Part shown: positions 9,186-17,118 of the stretch, in pieces | Layout of the letters: each line of letters begins with the position of its first letter | Numbering within the stretch: the first letter of the stretch is position 1 | Assembly: GCA_018397065.1 (NCBI GenBank) | Contig: JAGTRI010000013.1 | Span: forward strand, 1-37,488 | DNA length: 37,488 nucleotides | Source: Candidatus Bathyarchaeota archaeon | Lineage (GTDB): Archaea > Thermoproteota > Bathyarchaeia > Bathyarchaeales > DTEX01 | Direction: 5' to 3' | Notes under the pieces: generated by a model | Seen by the model: the letters and a program-made list of their open reading frames with translations, nothing else | Database searches by the model: none | What the model was told of the DNA's origin: nothing | Made by a program: the position numbers and the translations under genes

Positions 9186-9734
9186 CTAAAGAATTTCGCG
9201 TCTCCATTCATCAATAATGTTTTCAAGCCGCTCATATAGTGATAGTTCTTCAACAGTTAAATTTCGAAGTATTTGTCCTTTTTGGCCTGTGGTGGAGGCT
9301 AGTGCTATAATCTTTTTGAGCCTACAATCTGCAATGTCTTTCGAAATCTGAAGTACATGTTCATATTCTCTCATTTTTTCCGGACTGTTCTTAGAAATGT
9401 TCTTTAAGTCGTCGAGTACTCTTCGTAACCTCGGATAAAAATCTTCAGGAAGAGAAGAAAGATTACTTATTGGCTGAATACGTTCTCTGTGAAGAATGGG
9501 ATAAAGTCTTGCTGCGTTCAGTGTTTCTTCTCTCTGTTTCACTATTCCCATATTCTCTAGTTCGCGTGCAATCCAAAACATGACCTCGTACTCGTTCCCT
9601 TCTTCAAAAGGACCGACGCTAATACCCACGAGTTCGATTTCAGGAAAACTTTTTATAGCAATTACCTTCACGGGCTTATTTTCGAATGAGGCATCAGCGT
9701 CCTTAATGAGGGAATGTTGCCTTGTTGAAGACAA
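9186..9734 (-). CDS. gins23: GINS complex subunit, Gins23 (Psf2/Psf3-like)
   Basis: This is part of the GINS complex, which activates MCM in the replication fork helicase. The small beta-rich domain comes first (ELVGISVGPFEEG then YEVMFWIAREL), followed by an all-helical domain. That domain order defines the Gins23 class rather than Gins15/51. It precedes mcm directly, the same arrangement as in Sulfolobus. The longest frame starts at TTG 9752, but a perfect GGAGGT at 9748-9743 is eight bases before a TTG at 9734. A TATA box at 9774-9783 would put transcription start near 9751, so I choose 9734 (182 residues). The assignment rests on domain order and context because these subunits diverge quickly. 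Confidence 0.85.
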   Translation of the reverse strand: MSSTRQHSLIKDADASFENKPVKVIAIKSFPEIELVGISVGPFEEGNEYEVMFWIARELENMGIVKQREETLNAARLYPILHRERIQPISNLSSLPEDFYPRLRRVLDDLKNISKNSPEKMREYEHVLQISKDIADCRLKKIIALASTTGQKGQILRNLTVEELSLYERLENIIDEWRREIL

Positions 9735-9961
9735 ATCCAAGGACCTCCACAATTAGTATTCATTAATCAAACACTTATAAAATTGTCACATACAAAAAAG
9801 TGTATTCAATAGCAATTATTTATGTATAAAAAATTTAGGAATAAACGAGTTTCAACGCTAAACTATTTTATAAGTCATTGTTTAATATTTTGTTTCAAGG
9901 GAAATAACGCGAAATGTGTTTTAGTTATAAAATTAGCATTATGCCAAAAAAGGTGGAATGA
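9735..9961. promoter_or_regulatory. Divergent promoter region of gins23-mcm-hel308 and the DUF99 gene
   Basis: This 227-base gap holds outward promoters. On the minus strand a TATA-like TTTTATAAG (9774-9783) precedes the gins23 ribosome site. On the plus strand ATTTTATAAG (9865-9874) and TTATAAAATT (9925-9934) are two TATA candidates for the DUF99 operon; AGGTGG at 9951-9956 is its ribosome site. I see no other gene or RNA in the gap. Confidence 0.6.
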
Positions 9962-10573
9962 TTGAGGCTTCACGTTCATAAAAAAGCCTTCAGAGCCTTG
10001 GGAATTTCAGAAAGTTTCGTTAAGGGAAAAAGCGTGAAATCGGTGTTAGCAGGCGTTGTGATGAGAGCTGATAAAGCTATTGATGGATTTACCTTTACTG
10101 AGGCGACAGTTGCAGGAATGGATGCAACTGAAAAGGTTATTCAAATGATAAAAAATCTTAATAGAAAAGATATTAATGTGCTTTTACTAAATGGCTGCGT
10201 AGTAAGCTGGTATAATGTAATCGACCTTTTCAAAGTGTCTAAAGAAACAAATCTTCCGTTAATATGTGTTACATATGAGGAGTCAGAAGGACTTGAAAAA
10301 TATTTCAAGGAACTCTTTCCTGAAGATTGCAAATATCGCATAAAAATATACCGTAAAAATAAAAAAAGAGTACAACTGAAACTTAAAACGGGACATAGCG
10401 TTTTCGTTAGGTTCTTAGGAATGAATTTTGAGCAAGCAAAAGAAACTTTAGATAAGTTCACTTCTCATGGCTCTGTTCCCGAACCATTAAGAGTAGCTCG
10501 TCTGTTAGCAAGAGCCATAATAAAGACTTCAGTATTCAAGAATGCACAAAAACATGAACCCGGGCGGAATTAA
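9962..10573 (+). CDS. DUF99/UPF0215 protein (endonuclease dU-like)
   Basis: The 203-residue protein belongs to the archaeal DUF99 family, related in fold to endonuclease V. A member from Ferroplasma was reported to cut DNA near deoxyuridine, so a DNA-repair nuclease role is plausible but not shown here. Family features seen: LGISESF near residue 14, a conserved acidic strand IDGFTFTEATVAGMDAT, the strand VLLLNGCVVSWYNVIDL, and a C-terminal SVPEPLRVARLLARA segment. The start is TTG, decided by AGGTGG five bases upstream. Three bases separate its stop from the Toprim gene's ATG, so the two are co-translated and probably cooperate in nucleic-acid processing. Confidence 0.85.
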   Translation: MRLHVHKKAFRALGISESFVKGKSVKSVLAGVVMRADKAIDGFTFTEATVAGMDATEKVIQMIKNLNRKDINVLLLNGCVVSWYNVIDLFKVSKETNLPLICVTYEESEGLEKYFKELFPEDCKYRIKIYRKNKKRVQLKLKTGHSVFVRFLGMNFEQAKETLDKFTSHGSVPEPLRVARLLARAIIKTSVFKNAQKHEPGRN

Positions 10574-10576
10574 TAA

Positions 10577-11011
10577 ATGTCAGACTCTTTGCAAAGAAAA
10601 ATTGACGAAATTGAGCAACTCTTGGACAACTTAATTCTTGAAACCCAACGTGGGATACCTATAATTGTTGAAGGACCAAGAGATGTATTAAGTCTAAAAA
10701 AACTTCAGGTTAGAGGTGATTTTTTCTTGGCAAAAACTCAAGGAAAATCTTTTTTAAATGTGCTTAAGGAAATTGAATCAAGCGGTAAAGATGAGGTTAT
10801 TCTACTTTTAGACTTCGATAAACGAGGTAAAGACATGACTACTTATCTTAAGAAAAACTTGGAAAATCGTCGAATAAGGGCCAACATTATTTTCTGGAAA
10901 AAACTTTTAGGTCTTATTGGCCGAGATGTCAAGGATATTGAAGGCTTAGCAACGTACATTCAAACTCTTCATAAAAAATTAGGTAAAAACGTTCTCTGTC
11001 AAATCTACTAA
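10577..11011 (+). CDS. Small Toprim-domain protein
   Basis: The protein (144 residues) is little more than one Toprim domain. The catalytic glutamate lies in VEGPRD (Glu32, with Asp35) and the metal-binding pair in LLDFDKRG (Asp79, Asp81). Small archaeal Toprim proteins of this size (UPF0292, related to RNase M5) are predicted metal-dependent nucleases or nucleotidyl transferases; no substrate is known to me. It is co-transcribed with the DUF99 gene and lies 247 bases upstream of dnaG, which carries a second Toprim domain. The gap 11012-11258 holds only promoter-like sequence such as TTTTATAAAA near 11149-11158. Confidence 0.8.
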   Translation: MSDSLQRKIDEIEQLLDNLILETQRGIPIIVEGPRDVLSLKKLQVRGDFFLAKTQGKSFLNVLKEIESSGKDEVILLLDFDKRGKDMTTYLKKNLENRRIRANIIFWKKLLGLIGRDVKDIEGLATYIQTLHKKLGKNVLCQIY

Positions 11012-11258
11012 TAAGTATCAGATGTAACAAATCCGTTGATTAAAAACTAACCAAAAAATCTAATGGTTTACTATGAATCCTATGATTAGAATAAACTTGA
11101 AAACCGAATCCCTTTTATTCTCGTTCTTAACCTATTATAGTTAGGAGTTTTATAAAAAATCTCCCAAAAATCAAGATAATGATACTAAATTAGATTTCAT
11201 TAAAAATAAGGAATCTGAAAAAATTGAAAAAAGATAAAATTAAAGAGGTGTATGTTAA

Positions 11259-12395
11259 TTGTCTTTTCAACCTTTCACGGTTAAGTATATTATCCGTGCC
11301 AAATTCCAAGTTGAAGGGGTTGTTGAAAAACCCGACGTAATAGGAGCAGTTTTTGGACAGACAGAAGGACTGTTTGGAACAGAACTTGACCTAAGAGAAC
11401 TACAAAAATCAGGAAGAATAGGAAGAATCGAAATAGATCTTAAATCTGAAAAAGATAAAACAGAAGGTTCTATCATTATTCCTACAAGCCTAGATAGAGT
11501 TTCGACAGCCATAATTGCAGCAAGCGTCGAAAGCATAGACAGAATAGGCCCTTGCCAAGCAAAGGTTGATTTAGTAAGGATTGAAGACGTAAGAGAAATA
11601 AAAAGAAAGGCAATCATTGAGAGAGCTAAAGAAATTCTTCATAACTGGAACCTAGAAAAAAGACCGGAAACTGAAGAAATATTTCGAGAAGTCTCCGAGA
11701 TTCTTAAAGCCACAAAAGTAGAGACGTATGGCCCAGAAAAACTTTCTGCTGGTCCGGATGTTGCCTCTTCTAAGGAAATTATTATTGTCGAGGGAAGGGC
11801 AGATATAGTTAATTTACTAAAGATGGGAATCCAAAATACAATTGCGCTTGAGGGAGTTAAGGTTCCGGAGACGATAATAAAGCTAACTAAAGAGAAAGAA
11901 GCTACAGCGTTCTTAGACGGCGACCATGGCGGTGACCTCATCTTAAAAGAACTTTTACAAGTCGCTAACGTAAAATATGTTGCAAGGGCACCACCAGGTA
12001 AGGAAGTAGAAGACCTTACGGCAAAAGAGGTTGAAGTTGCACTCAAAAACAGGATTCCAATAGAGGAAATTAAGGGTAAAAAGAAGAAACGAAAAAAAGT
12101 TCTGGTTCCTAAAGAAATTATAGAAGCTGCAAATGAACTTAAAGGAACACTTGAAGCAATTCTTCTAGACGACAAAATGAATAAAATTGGACGCATACCA
12201 GTAAGTGAACTTGCCGAAAAACTTCGTGAAGTTGAGGGTGTGAACACTGTTGTTTTTGACGGTGTGACAACACAAAGACTTATAGACATAGCGAGCGAAA
12301 AGAACATAAAATATCTTGTTGCTGCAAGAGTTTCCGACGTTATAAAGCAGCCTTTAAACGTAAACCTCCTTACATTTAATGAGGTACTAGAATAG
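11259..12395 (+). CDS. dnaG: Archaeal DnaG-type primase
   Basis: The protein (378 residues) is the archaeal DnaG. The N-terminal region (1-150) is the archaea-specific exosome-binding part, and the Toprim domain (about 170-250) shows IIVEGRADIV (Glu179) and FLDGDHGGD (Asp220, Asp222, Asp226). Archaeal DnaG is a stable exosome subunit and can also synthesise primers, so RNA decay and replication roles are both possible. It lacks the bacterial zinc and helicase-binding domains, as usual in archaea. The start is TTG at 11259 with GAGGTG about eight bases upstream. It converges with the polymerase gene, leaving only six bases between the stop codons. Confidence 0.95.
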   Translation: MSFQPFTVKYIIRAKFQVEGVVEKPDVIGAVFGQTEGLFGTELDLRELQKSGRIGRIEIDLKSEKDKTEGSIIIPTSLDRVSTAIIAASVESIDRIGPCQAKVDLVRIEDVREIKRKAIIERAKEILHNWNLEKRPETEEIFREVSEILKATKVETYGPEKLSAGPDVASSKEIIIVEGRADIVNLLKMGIQNTIALEGVKVPETIIKLTKEKEATAFLDGDHGGDLILKELLQVANVKYVARAPPGKEVEDLTAKEVEVALKNRIPIEEIKGKKKKRKKVLVPKEIIEAANELKGTLEAILLDDKMNKIGRIPVSELAEKLREVEGVNTVVFDGVTTQRLIDIASEKNIKYLVAARVSDVIKQPLNVNLLTFNEVLE

Positions 12396-12401
12396 CCATG
12401 A

Positions 12402-14813
12402 CTAGCCTATAAAATCCGTAAGTTTTTTAGGTTTTATAAGTATCTCGTCTTCTAAAAGTTTTTGTTCACTTAAGCCGAATAACGAGAGAATTCTTAAGGC
12501 AGACGGAATAACTTGTTTGGAAATATAGTATTCTTTGTCCACCTCGTCATAGGATGCGAAAATATAAGGTTTAGCTCTTTCATACAATTTCCCTGTTCCA
12601 CGAGTGATAACATAGCCAATTTTATCTCCAACCGTTAAATCCCATCCTGAATTGGTTAATATTTTTGCTGCCTGTACGTGAGGGGCATTTACTTCGTATT
12701 GTTCAGCAGATTTAGTAAGCGTCTTCCAGATGATTAAATCCGTAAATGGAACTTTTTGTTCGCGAATTTTTTTTATGCGTTCTTTAACGAATCTCACAGC
12801 ACCTTCGACAGAACGTTCCCTTAGAACCATTTCTAAAACCTTTTCTTGAACATCCTTAGCTATTTTCGCCCAATCTCCCCTTACAACTTCTAATCCAACG
12901 GTGTCCAGTGTACCATCAGAAAGTAAACCACAATAACGCTTTTTAGCTTCAGTAAATAGAACTCGCTGATAAAACTTATCAGGCTTTAACTCAAGCCCAA
13001 GATTTTCTTTAATTGTTTTACATAGCATTTCAATTTTTTGGGGTTGATGTTCAATGAAGATGCTGTCTGTATCACCATAAATAATTTCTAATCCAAATTC
13101 CCTCGCCATCTTGATACTTGATAATATCATGTCACGTCCCCATGCTGCTACTGCCTCTGCAACTGGTTTCTGGAACCATCTTGCGCCCAACCAACCAGTA
13201 TACCCATAAACAGCATTAGTTATCACCTTTACAACCCTTTGCCGAGCATCTAGGAGACCGTATTCATCACTCTTTGAGTCCATTTGGGACATTTTCTTTC
13301 TAATTTCTTCCCTAGCTGTAAGTAGGTTTGAAAGAATTTTCTTATAGAATCCCGGAGGTTCTTTTCGGAATTTATGGCCTACTTCTGGGGCAATATTAAC
13401 ACCTGAAGGCGGATCCGGTTCTAATGGAGGAATATATGTATCAGGAGAAATATTTTTCTCTATCATGATATTAGGGTACATTGATTTAAAATCAAGAACT
13501 GTAATGTTTTCATGTATCCCTGGTTTCGGTGAAAGAACTATTCCTCCCACATATGGAATATAGGGTCTGTCAATTCTTTCTGGAATTAGCTCACCAACTT
13601 TGTAAGCTTCTCTTATCATGTACCATTCGGTTCTAAAACCTACTGCAGCTTTAATAACATGGTCTAATGGTAAACCAACAAGTTTTGAAAGCTCCACAGT
13701 GTAATTGAGCATCATCCCCAAAATTTGAGATATGCATTCAGCTCTTTCCATCGCGAATTTAATAAGTTCCACACGTTTAGTTTCATTTTCCCAATAAGGT
13801 GCATATTCTGTTTCATCTATGAAAATTTGTTGTTTACCTCTATCTATTTTAAGGTAGTCTGCTAGGTTTTCTAAAGTTTTAACCTTAACTTCAGGCAGCT
13901 CCTCTGCGAAGTCCAAGATGTCTAAGTTAATTCTTCCAGTTATTGACATATGACCATATACACTTATGTGAGGCACCCCATTCGCTCTATCTACAATTAG
14001 ATTAAAATTGTGCTTGTTCGCTCTTTCTATTAGGTATTGCCATTGCAGTCTATTCGTTTCAAACCCGGCAATTATGTCTGGATCAAATTTTTTAACACAT
14101 TCAATGAAATCTTTGATTACTGAGGAGTCATCATGGTTTTTTGCCACAAATATCTTTTTTTCTCCTGTATTAAAAACTGTTGCAATTATTAAAACAGGGT
14201 CTCGATTTGGTTTTGGACTGCCTTTTGATGCATAAAAAATCGGATAGAAACTGAGAATCTTGAGTTGTGGTAAACCTTCTTTATCGATTCTTATAGGGGA
14301 GGATTGCGCTGTTAAAACTTTGTCTACTTGGATTTTTGAATCGTTTTTTACTTCGTTTACTTCTATTTCGTACCATCCGCATGGTGAAACATTATTATCA
14401 ATAATGTACCTCATTGAGTAACGTATGTCATGTTCAAGGCATTTTTCCACACCATTAACTTTCGAAAGAGGTTTTACAACTTCTGAGATAGATTCAGGAT
14501 TTTGGCATAAAACTTTTATAGCGTACACTGGCTGTCCAAAAAGTCTTCGTACAGTGAGCTCCAAATCGGCGATGTGCGGAATTTCAGCTTGTTTCTCTCG
14601 AACTCTTTCAAGAACTGAGTTTGGATTCTCTTGCGAATTCAGAACAAGGTAAAAATATGGTGTAAAATTTCTGTCAATTACTAAAATGCGCTTTCCTTTA
14701 CCATCTATGCCCCACATCCAAATTTCTGGCTTATTATCCTTTATTTCATAATTTATGTCCAATAACCAAAACAGACATTTTACTGATGTTTTATTATCTA
14801 ATTTGTCTATCAA
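12402..14813 (-). CDS. Family B DNA polymerase with degenerate exonuclease site
   Basis: This is a full-length archaeal family B polymerase (803 residues). Polymerase motifs are intact: motif A DFKSMYPNIM (Asp441), motif B K529..N533..YG537, motif C YGDTDS (579-584; Asp581, Asp583), and the later KKRY motif. The exonuclease fold is present but its metal ligands are gone. In place of FDIE there is FYPI (189-192), the Exo II aspartate is Gln257, and the Exo III Tyr/Asp pair is Phe353/Arg357. I therefore predict synthesis without proofreading. It could be an accessory translesion enzyme, with another polymerase (PolD or a second PolB, not in the window) as replicase. The start is TTG at 14813, about 27 bases after a TATA-like GTTTTAACTT (minus strand, 14835-14844). 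Confidence 0.95.
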   Translation of the reverse strand: MIDKLDNKTSVKCLFWLLDINYEIKDNKPEIWMWGIDGKGKRILVIDRNFTPYFYLVLNSQENPNSVLERVREKQAEIPHIADLELTVRRLFGQPVYAIKVLCQNPESISEVVKPLSKVNGVEKCLEHDIRYSMRYIIDNNVSPCGWYEIEVNEVKNDSKIQVDKVLTAQSSPIRIDKEGLPQLKILSFYPIFYASKGSPKPNRDPVLIIATVFNTGEKKIFVAKNHDDSSVIKDFIECVKKFDPDIIAGFETNRLQWQYLIERANKHNFNLIVDRANGVPHISVYGHMSITGRINLDILDFAEELPEVKVKTLENLADYLKIDRGKQQIFIDETEYAPYWENETKRVELIKFAMERAECISQILGMMLNYTVELSKLVGLPLDHVIKAAVGFRTEWYMIREAYKVGELIPERIDRPYIPYVGGIVLSPKPGIHENITVLDFKSMYPNIMIEKNISPDTYIPPLEPDPPSGVNIAPEVGHKFRKEPPGFYKKILSNLLTAREEIRKKMSQMDSKSDEYGLLDARQRVVKVITNAVYGYTGWLGARWFQKPVAEAVAAWGRDMILSSIKMAREFGLEIIYGDTDSIFIEHQPQKIEMLCKTIKENLGLELKPDKFYQRVLFTEAKKRYCGLLSDGTLDTVGLEVVRGDWAKIAKDVQEKVLEMVLRERSVEGAVRFVKERIKKIREQKVPFTDLIIWKTLTKSAEQYEVNAPHVQAAKILTNSGWDLTVGDKIGYVITRGTGKLYERAKPYIFASYDEVDKEYYISKQVIPSALRILSLFGLSEQKLLEDEILIKPKKLTDFIG

Positions 14814-14957
14814 TGCTGGGATCCATAAAAGATTAAGTTAAAACATCAAGATAAGTTTTAATTAAAAATGTAAGAAATAGTATGGCATCCTGAGATAAAC
14901 CACTTTTAATACGAAAATCATATATTATAAAATCTGGTATGACGAAGTTGATCCATA
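14814..14957. promoter_or_regulatory. Divergent promoter of polB and the GH42-like gene
   Basis: On the plus strand TATATTATAAAAT (14921-14933) is centred about 31 bases before the GH42-like ATG, which implies a nearly leaderless mRNA. On the minus strand a weaker TATA-like element at 14835-14844 sits about 27 bases before the polB TTG. The region holds no reading frame of note. Confidence 0.55.
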
Positions 14958-17033
14958 ATGAAGGTAAATGAAGAATATTTTAACGACCCTATTATTGCAG
15001 CATACATGCACATTCTTCGAAGAACAAACTCTTATGATGAAATTGATAAATTTTTTACAGCGTTAAAAGAAGCAAAAGCAACTAGCATTTGGACCTTTTT
15101 CCCAGGATCAGAAAACAAAAAAATTGAACTTTTTATGAACCGTGCTCACAACATGGGCCTAAAGGTTGTTCCGGTTCTTCAGCCAGAAGTGTCTATTGAA
15201 GAACACCCAGAAGTTAGAATAATTTGTGCTGATGGCTCCACCTCAGATGATCCTCGATACTTCAATATAGGATGTTTCAATCATCCATTTCTATTAGAAA
15301 AAGCTAAAGAGATGGTTAAGAATTTTCTAGAAAAGTTTAAGGATCATCCAGCACTTTATAAAATAGATGGATTACCACTTTTAAGTTTCGTTCATGAAGC
15401 ATATTATAGAACTGATGTTCCAGAATTTGGTGGAGGACCCCTTAAGCCTTGTTGTTACTGCAAATATTGTGTAGAAGACTTTAGAAAAACAATGAAAGCG
15501 AAGTATGGAAGTATTGTGAACTTTAATTCAAAGCATGGAACCTCTTTTGAAAGCTGGGATTTGATAGAGCCGCCTAAAGAGCCTAGTAACCCGTCGCTTT
15601 GGAAAGAATGGTTTGACTACCACGCCGAGATTATTCCAAAATTTTTAAAAGAAATGATTGAGTATGCCAAAAGTATTACGCCTGTAGCTTCAACGCATGA
15701 ATTGAATGATTTTTATCCATGTTCATACCAAACTGTCTTTTCTGGTAATGATATTTACCGTATGGCTCGAGTAATCGATGTTGGTCATGAAGATATGTAT
15801 CCATTAGAGTTTGACCATCGATATGTGATCTACGTTTATGAATACATCAAAGACCTTGTAAGAGCCGCGATGGGCTTTGACAAGTTATATACAGCCAATG
15901 GTCAAAGCTTCAATTCTTGGCTAGGATATAAAGTTCCTGTTGCAGGAATGTCTGAGCAAATTTACTCTTGTCTGGCTCATGGCTCGCTAGGTATAGTTTG
16001 GTGGGTTGATTGGAGAAACTTGAACCTTTGGGCCCAAACAAGACAAGCTAATGAAGAATTTACCAGTCTCGTAAATACGTTTAGAGATTACGAGTTATCA
16101 AATGCCGAAGTTGCTCTAATTTATCCTTGGACAACCATGGAACTAAAAATGGATGATGTATTTAATTCAGACAATCTTCTTTTCTATATGATGCTTGTTA
16201 GAAGCGGAATTCCAGTTGACATCATTTCAGAGCAACAAATTGTGGATGGTATTCTAGAAAAAAGAAGTTACAAGGTTTTGTGTGCAGTAGGTTCATCGGT
16301 GCTTCCACCAGAAACTGCTGAAAAAATAAGAAAGTTTGTTGAGAAAGGAGGGACTTTAATTCAAGATTATGAGGGAAAACCTGTTGGCAACTTTAAATCA
16401 GTATATCCAGAACTTGTTGCTGAACCATTTATCGAGCATACAGTTTACACAATAAAAACTAGGCTCTCCTCAATTAATAGGCTAAATGGCAAAATAATTC
16501 CAGTGGGTAATATATGTGAGAAATTAAGCTCAAACATGGAATCGACGGTTATTGCTAGGTTTGAGAATGGTGAACCAGCTGCTATTATTTTAAGTAAGGG
16601 AAAAGGTATGGTCGTTAAATTGGCAAGTATGATTGGCTGGGACTATTCAAATTATCCTGGACACTATGATTTTGCATTAATGTTCCCATCTCAAATTAGG
16701 AGAAACGAAACGGTAAGAGAATTAATTTTTGAAATACTCAAAAAGGCTAAAGTTCAACCTCCAGCAATATCAAGTAATCCTGATATTGAAGTTGCTGTTT
16801 GGAAAGGGAAAAAGAGCGACATAGTCTTAGCCATTAACCATCTAGATCAGAATGCTGAGTCAAAAATTACACTTAACCTTAAAGACAAAGGTAATACAGC
16901 TTATTCTGTGCACGAATATTTCTCTAAAAAGACAATAAGATCGACAAAAGACAAACGAAATCTTTCTTTCGAGGCAAAGCTCACTAATTTCCAAGGCAAA
17001 GCATATCTTGTTAAAAAGGTAGTTAACCAATAA
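14958..17033 (+). CDS. Glycoside hydrolase family 42-like protein
   Basis: The protein (691 residues) is built like GH42 beta-galactosidases: an N-terminal TIM barrel, a CCYCKYC zinc-type cluster (about 164-170) followed by a FRKTMKAKYG helix and a GTSFESW segment, then a trimerisation-like Rossmann domain (about 390-480) and a C-terminal beta domain. There is no signal peptide, so it acts in the cytoplasm. Where GH42 enzymes have an Asn-Glu acid/base motif, this has His146-Glu147. At the usual nucleophile position (family MEQ.PG) I read TANGQS, with Asn314. Activity on galactosides is therefore doubtful, and another sugar or mechanism is possible. It stands alone between polB and the permease, with its own TATA box. 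Confidence 0.8.
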   Translation: MKVNEEYFNDPIIAAYMHILRRTNSYDEIDKFFTALKEAKATSIWTFFPGSENKKIELFMNRAHNMGLKVVPVLQPEVSIEEHPEVRIICADGSTSDDPRYFNIGCFNHPFLLEKAKEMVKNFLEKFKDHPALYKIDGLPLLSFVHEAYYRTDVPEFGGGPLKPCCYCKYCVEDFRKTMKAKYGSIVNFNSKHGTSFESWDLIEPPKEPSNPSLWKEWFDYHAEIIPKFLKEMIEYAKSITPVASTHELNDFYPCSYQTVFSGNDIYRMARVIDVGHEDMYPLEFDHRYVIYVYEYIKDLVRAAMGFDKLYTANGQSFNSWLGYKVPVAGMSEQIYSCLAHGSLGIVWWVDWRNLNLWAQTRQANEEFTSLVNTFRDYELSNAEVALIYPWTTMELKMDDVFNSDNLLFYMMLVRSGIPVDIISEQQIVDGILEKRSYKVLCAVGSSVLPPETAEKIRKFVEKGGTLIQDYEGKPVGNFKSVYPELVAEPFIEHTVYTIKTRLSSINRLNGKIIPVGNICEKLSSNMESTVIARFENGEPAAIILSKGKGMVVKLASMIGWDYSNYPGHYDFALMFPSQIRRNETVRELIFEILKKAKVQPPAISSNPDIEVAVWKGKKSDIVLAINHLDQNAESKITLNLKDKGNTAYSVHEYFSKKTIRSTKDKRNLSFEAKLTNFQGKAYLVKKVVNQ

Positions 17034-17118
17034 AAAATGTTTATAAAAAAGATTGTTTAAATGTTAATTCAGAAAGCTTATTATATATTATACATTTTTA
17101 TCCTTAAGGGTTTAGAAA

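Noticed and set aside
11639-12307. 222-codon minus-strand open frame inside dnaG
   Set aside because: It is serine-rich antisense of a clear primase gene and has no family features.
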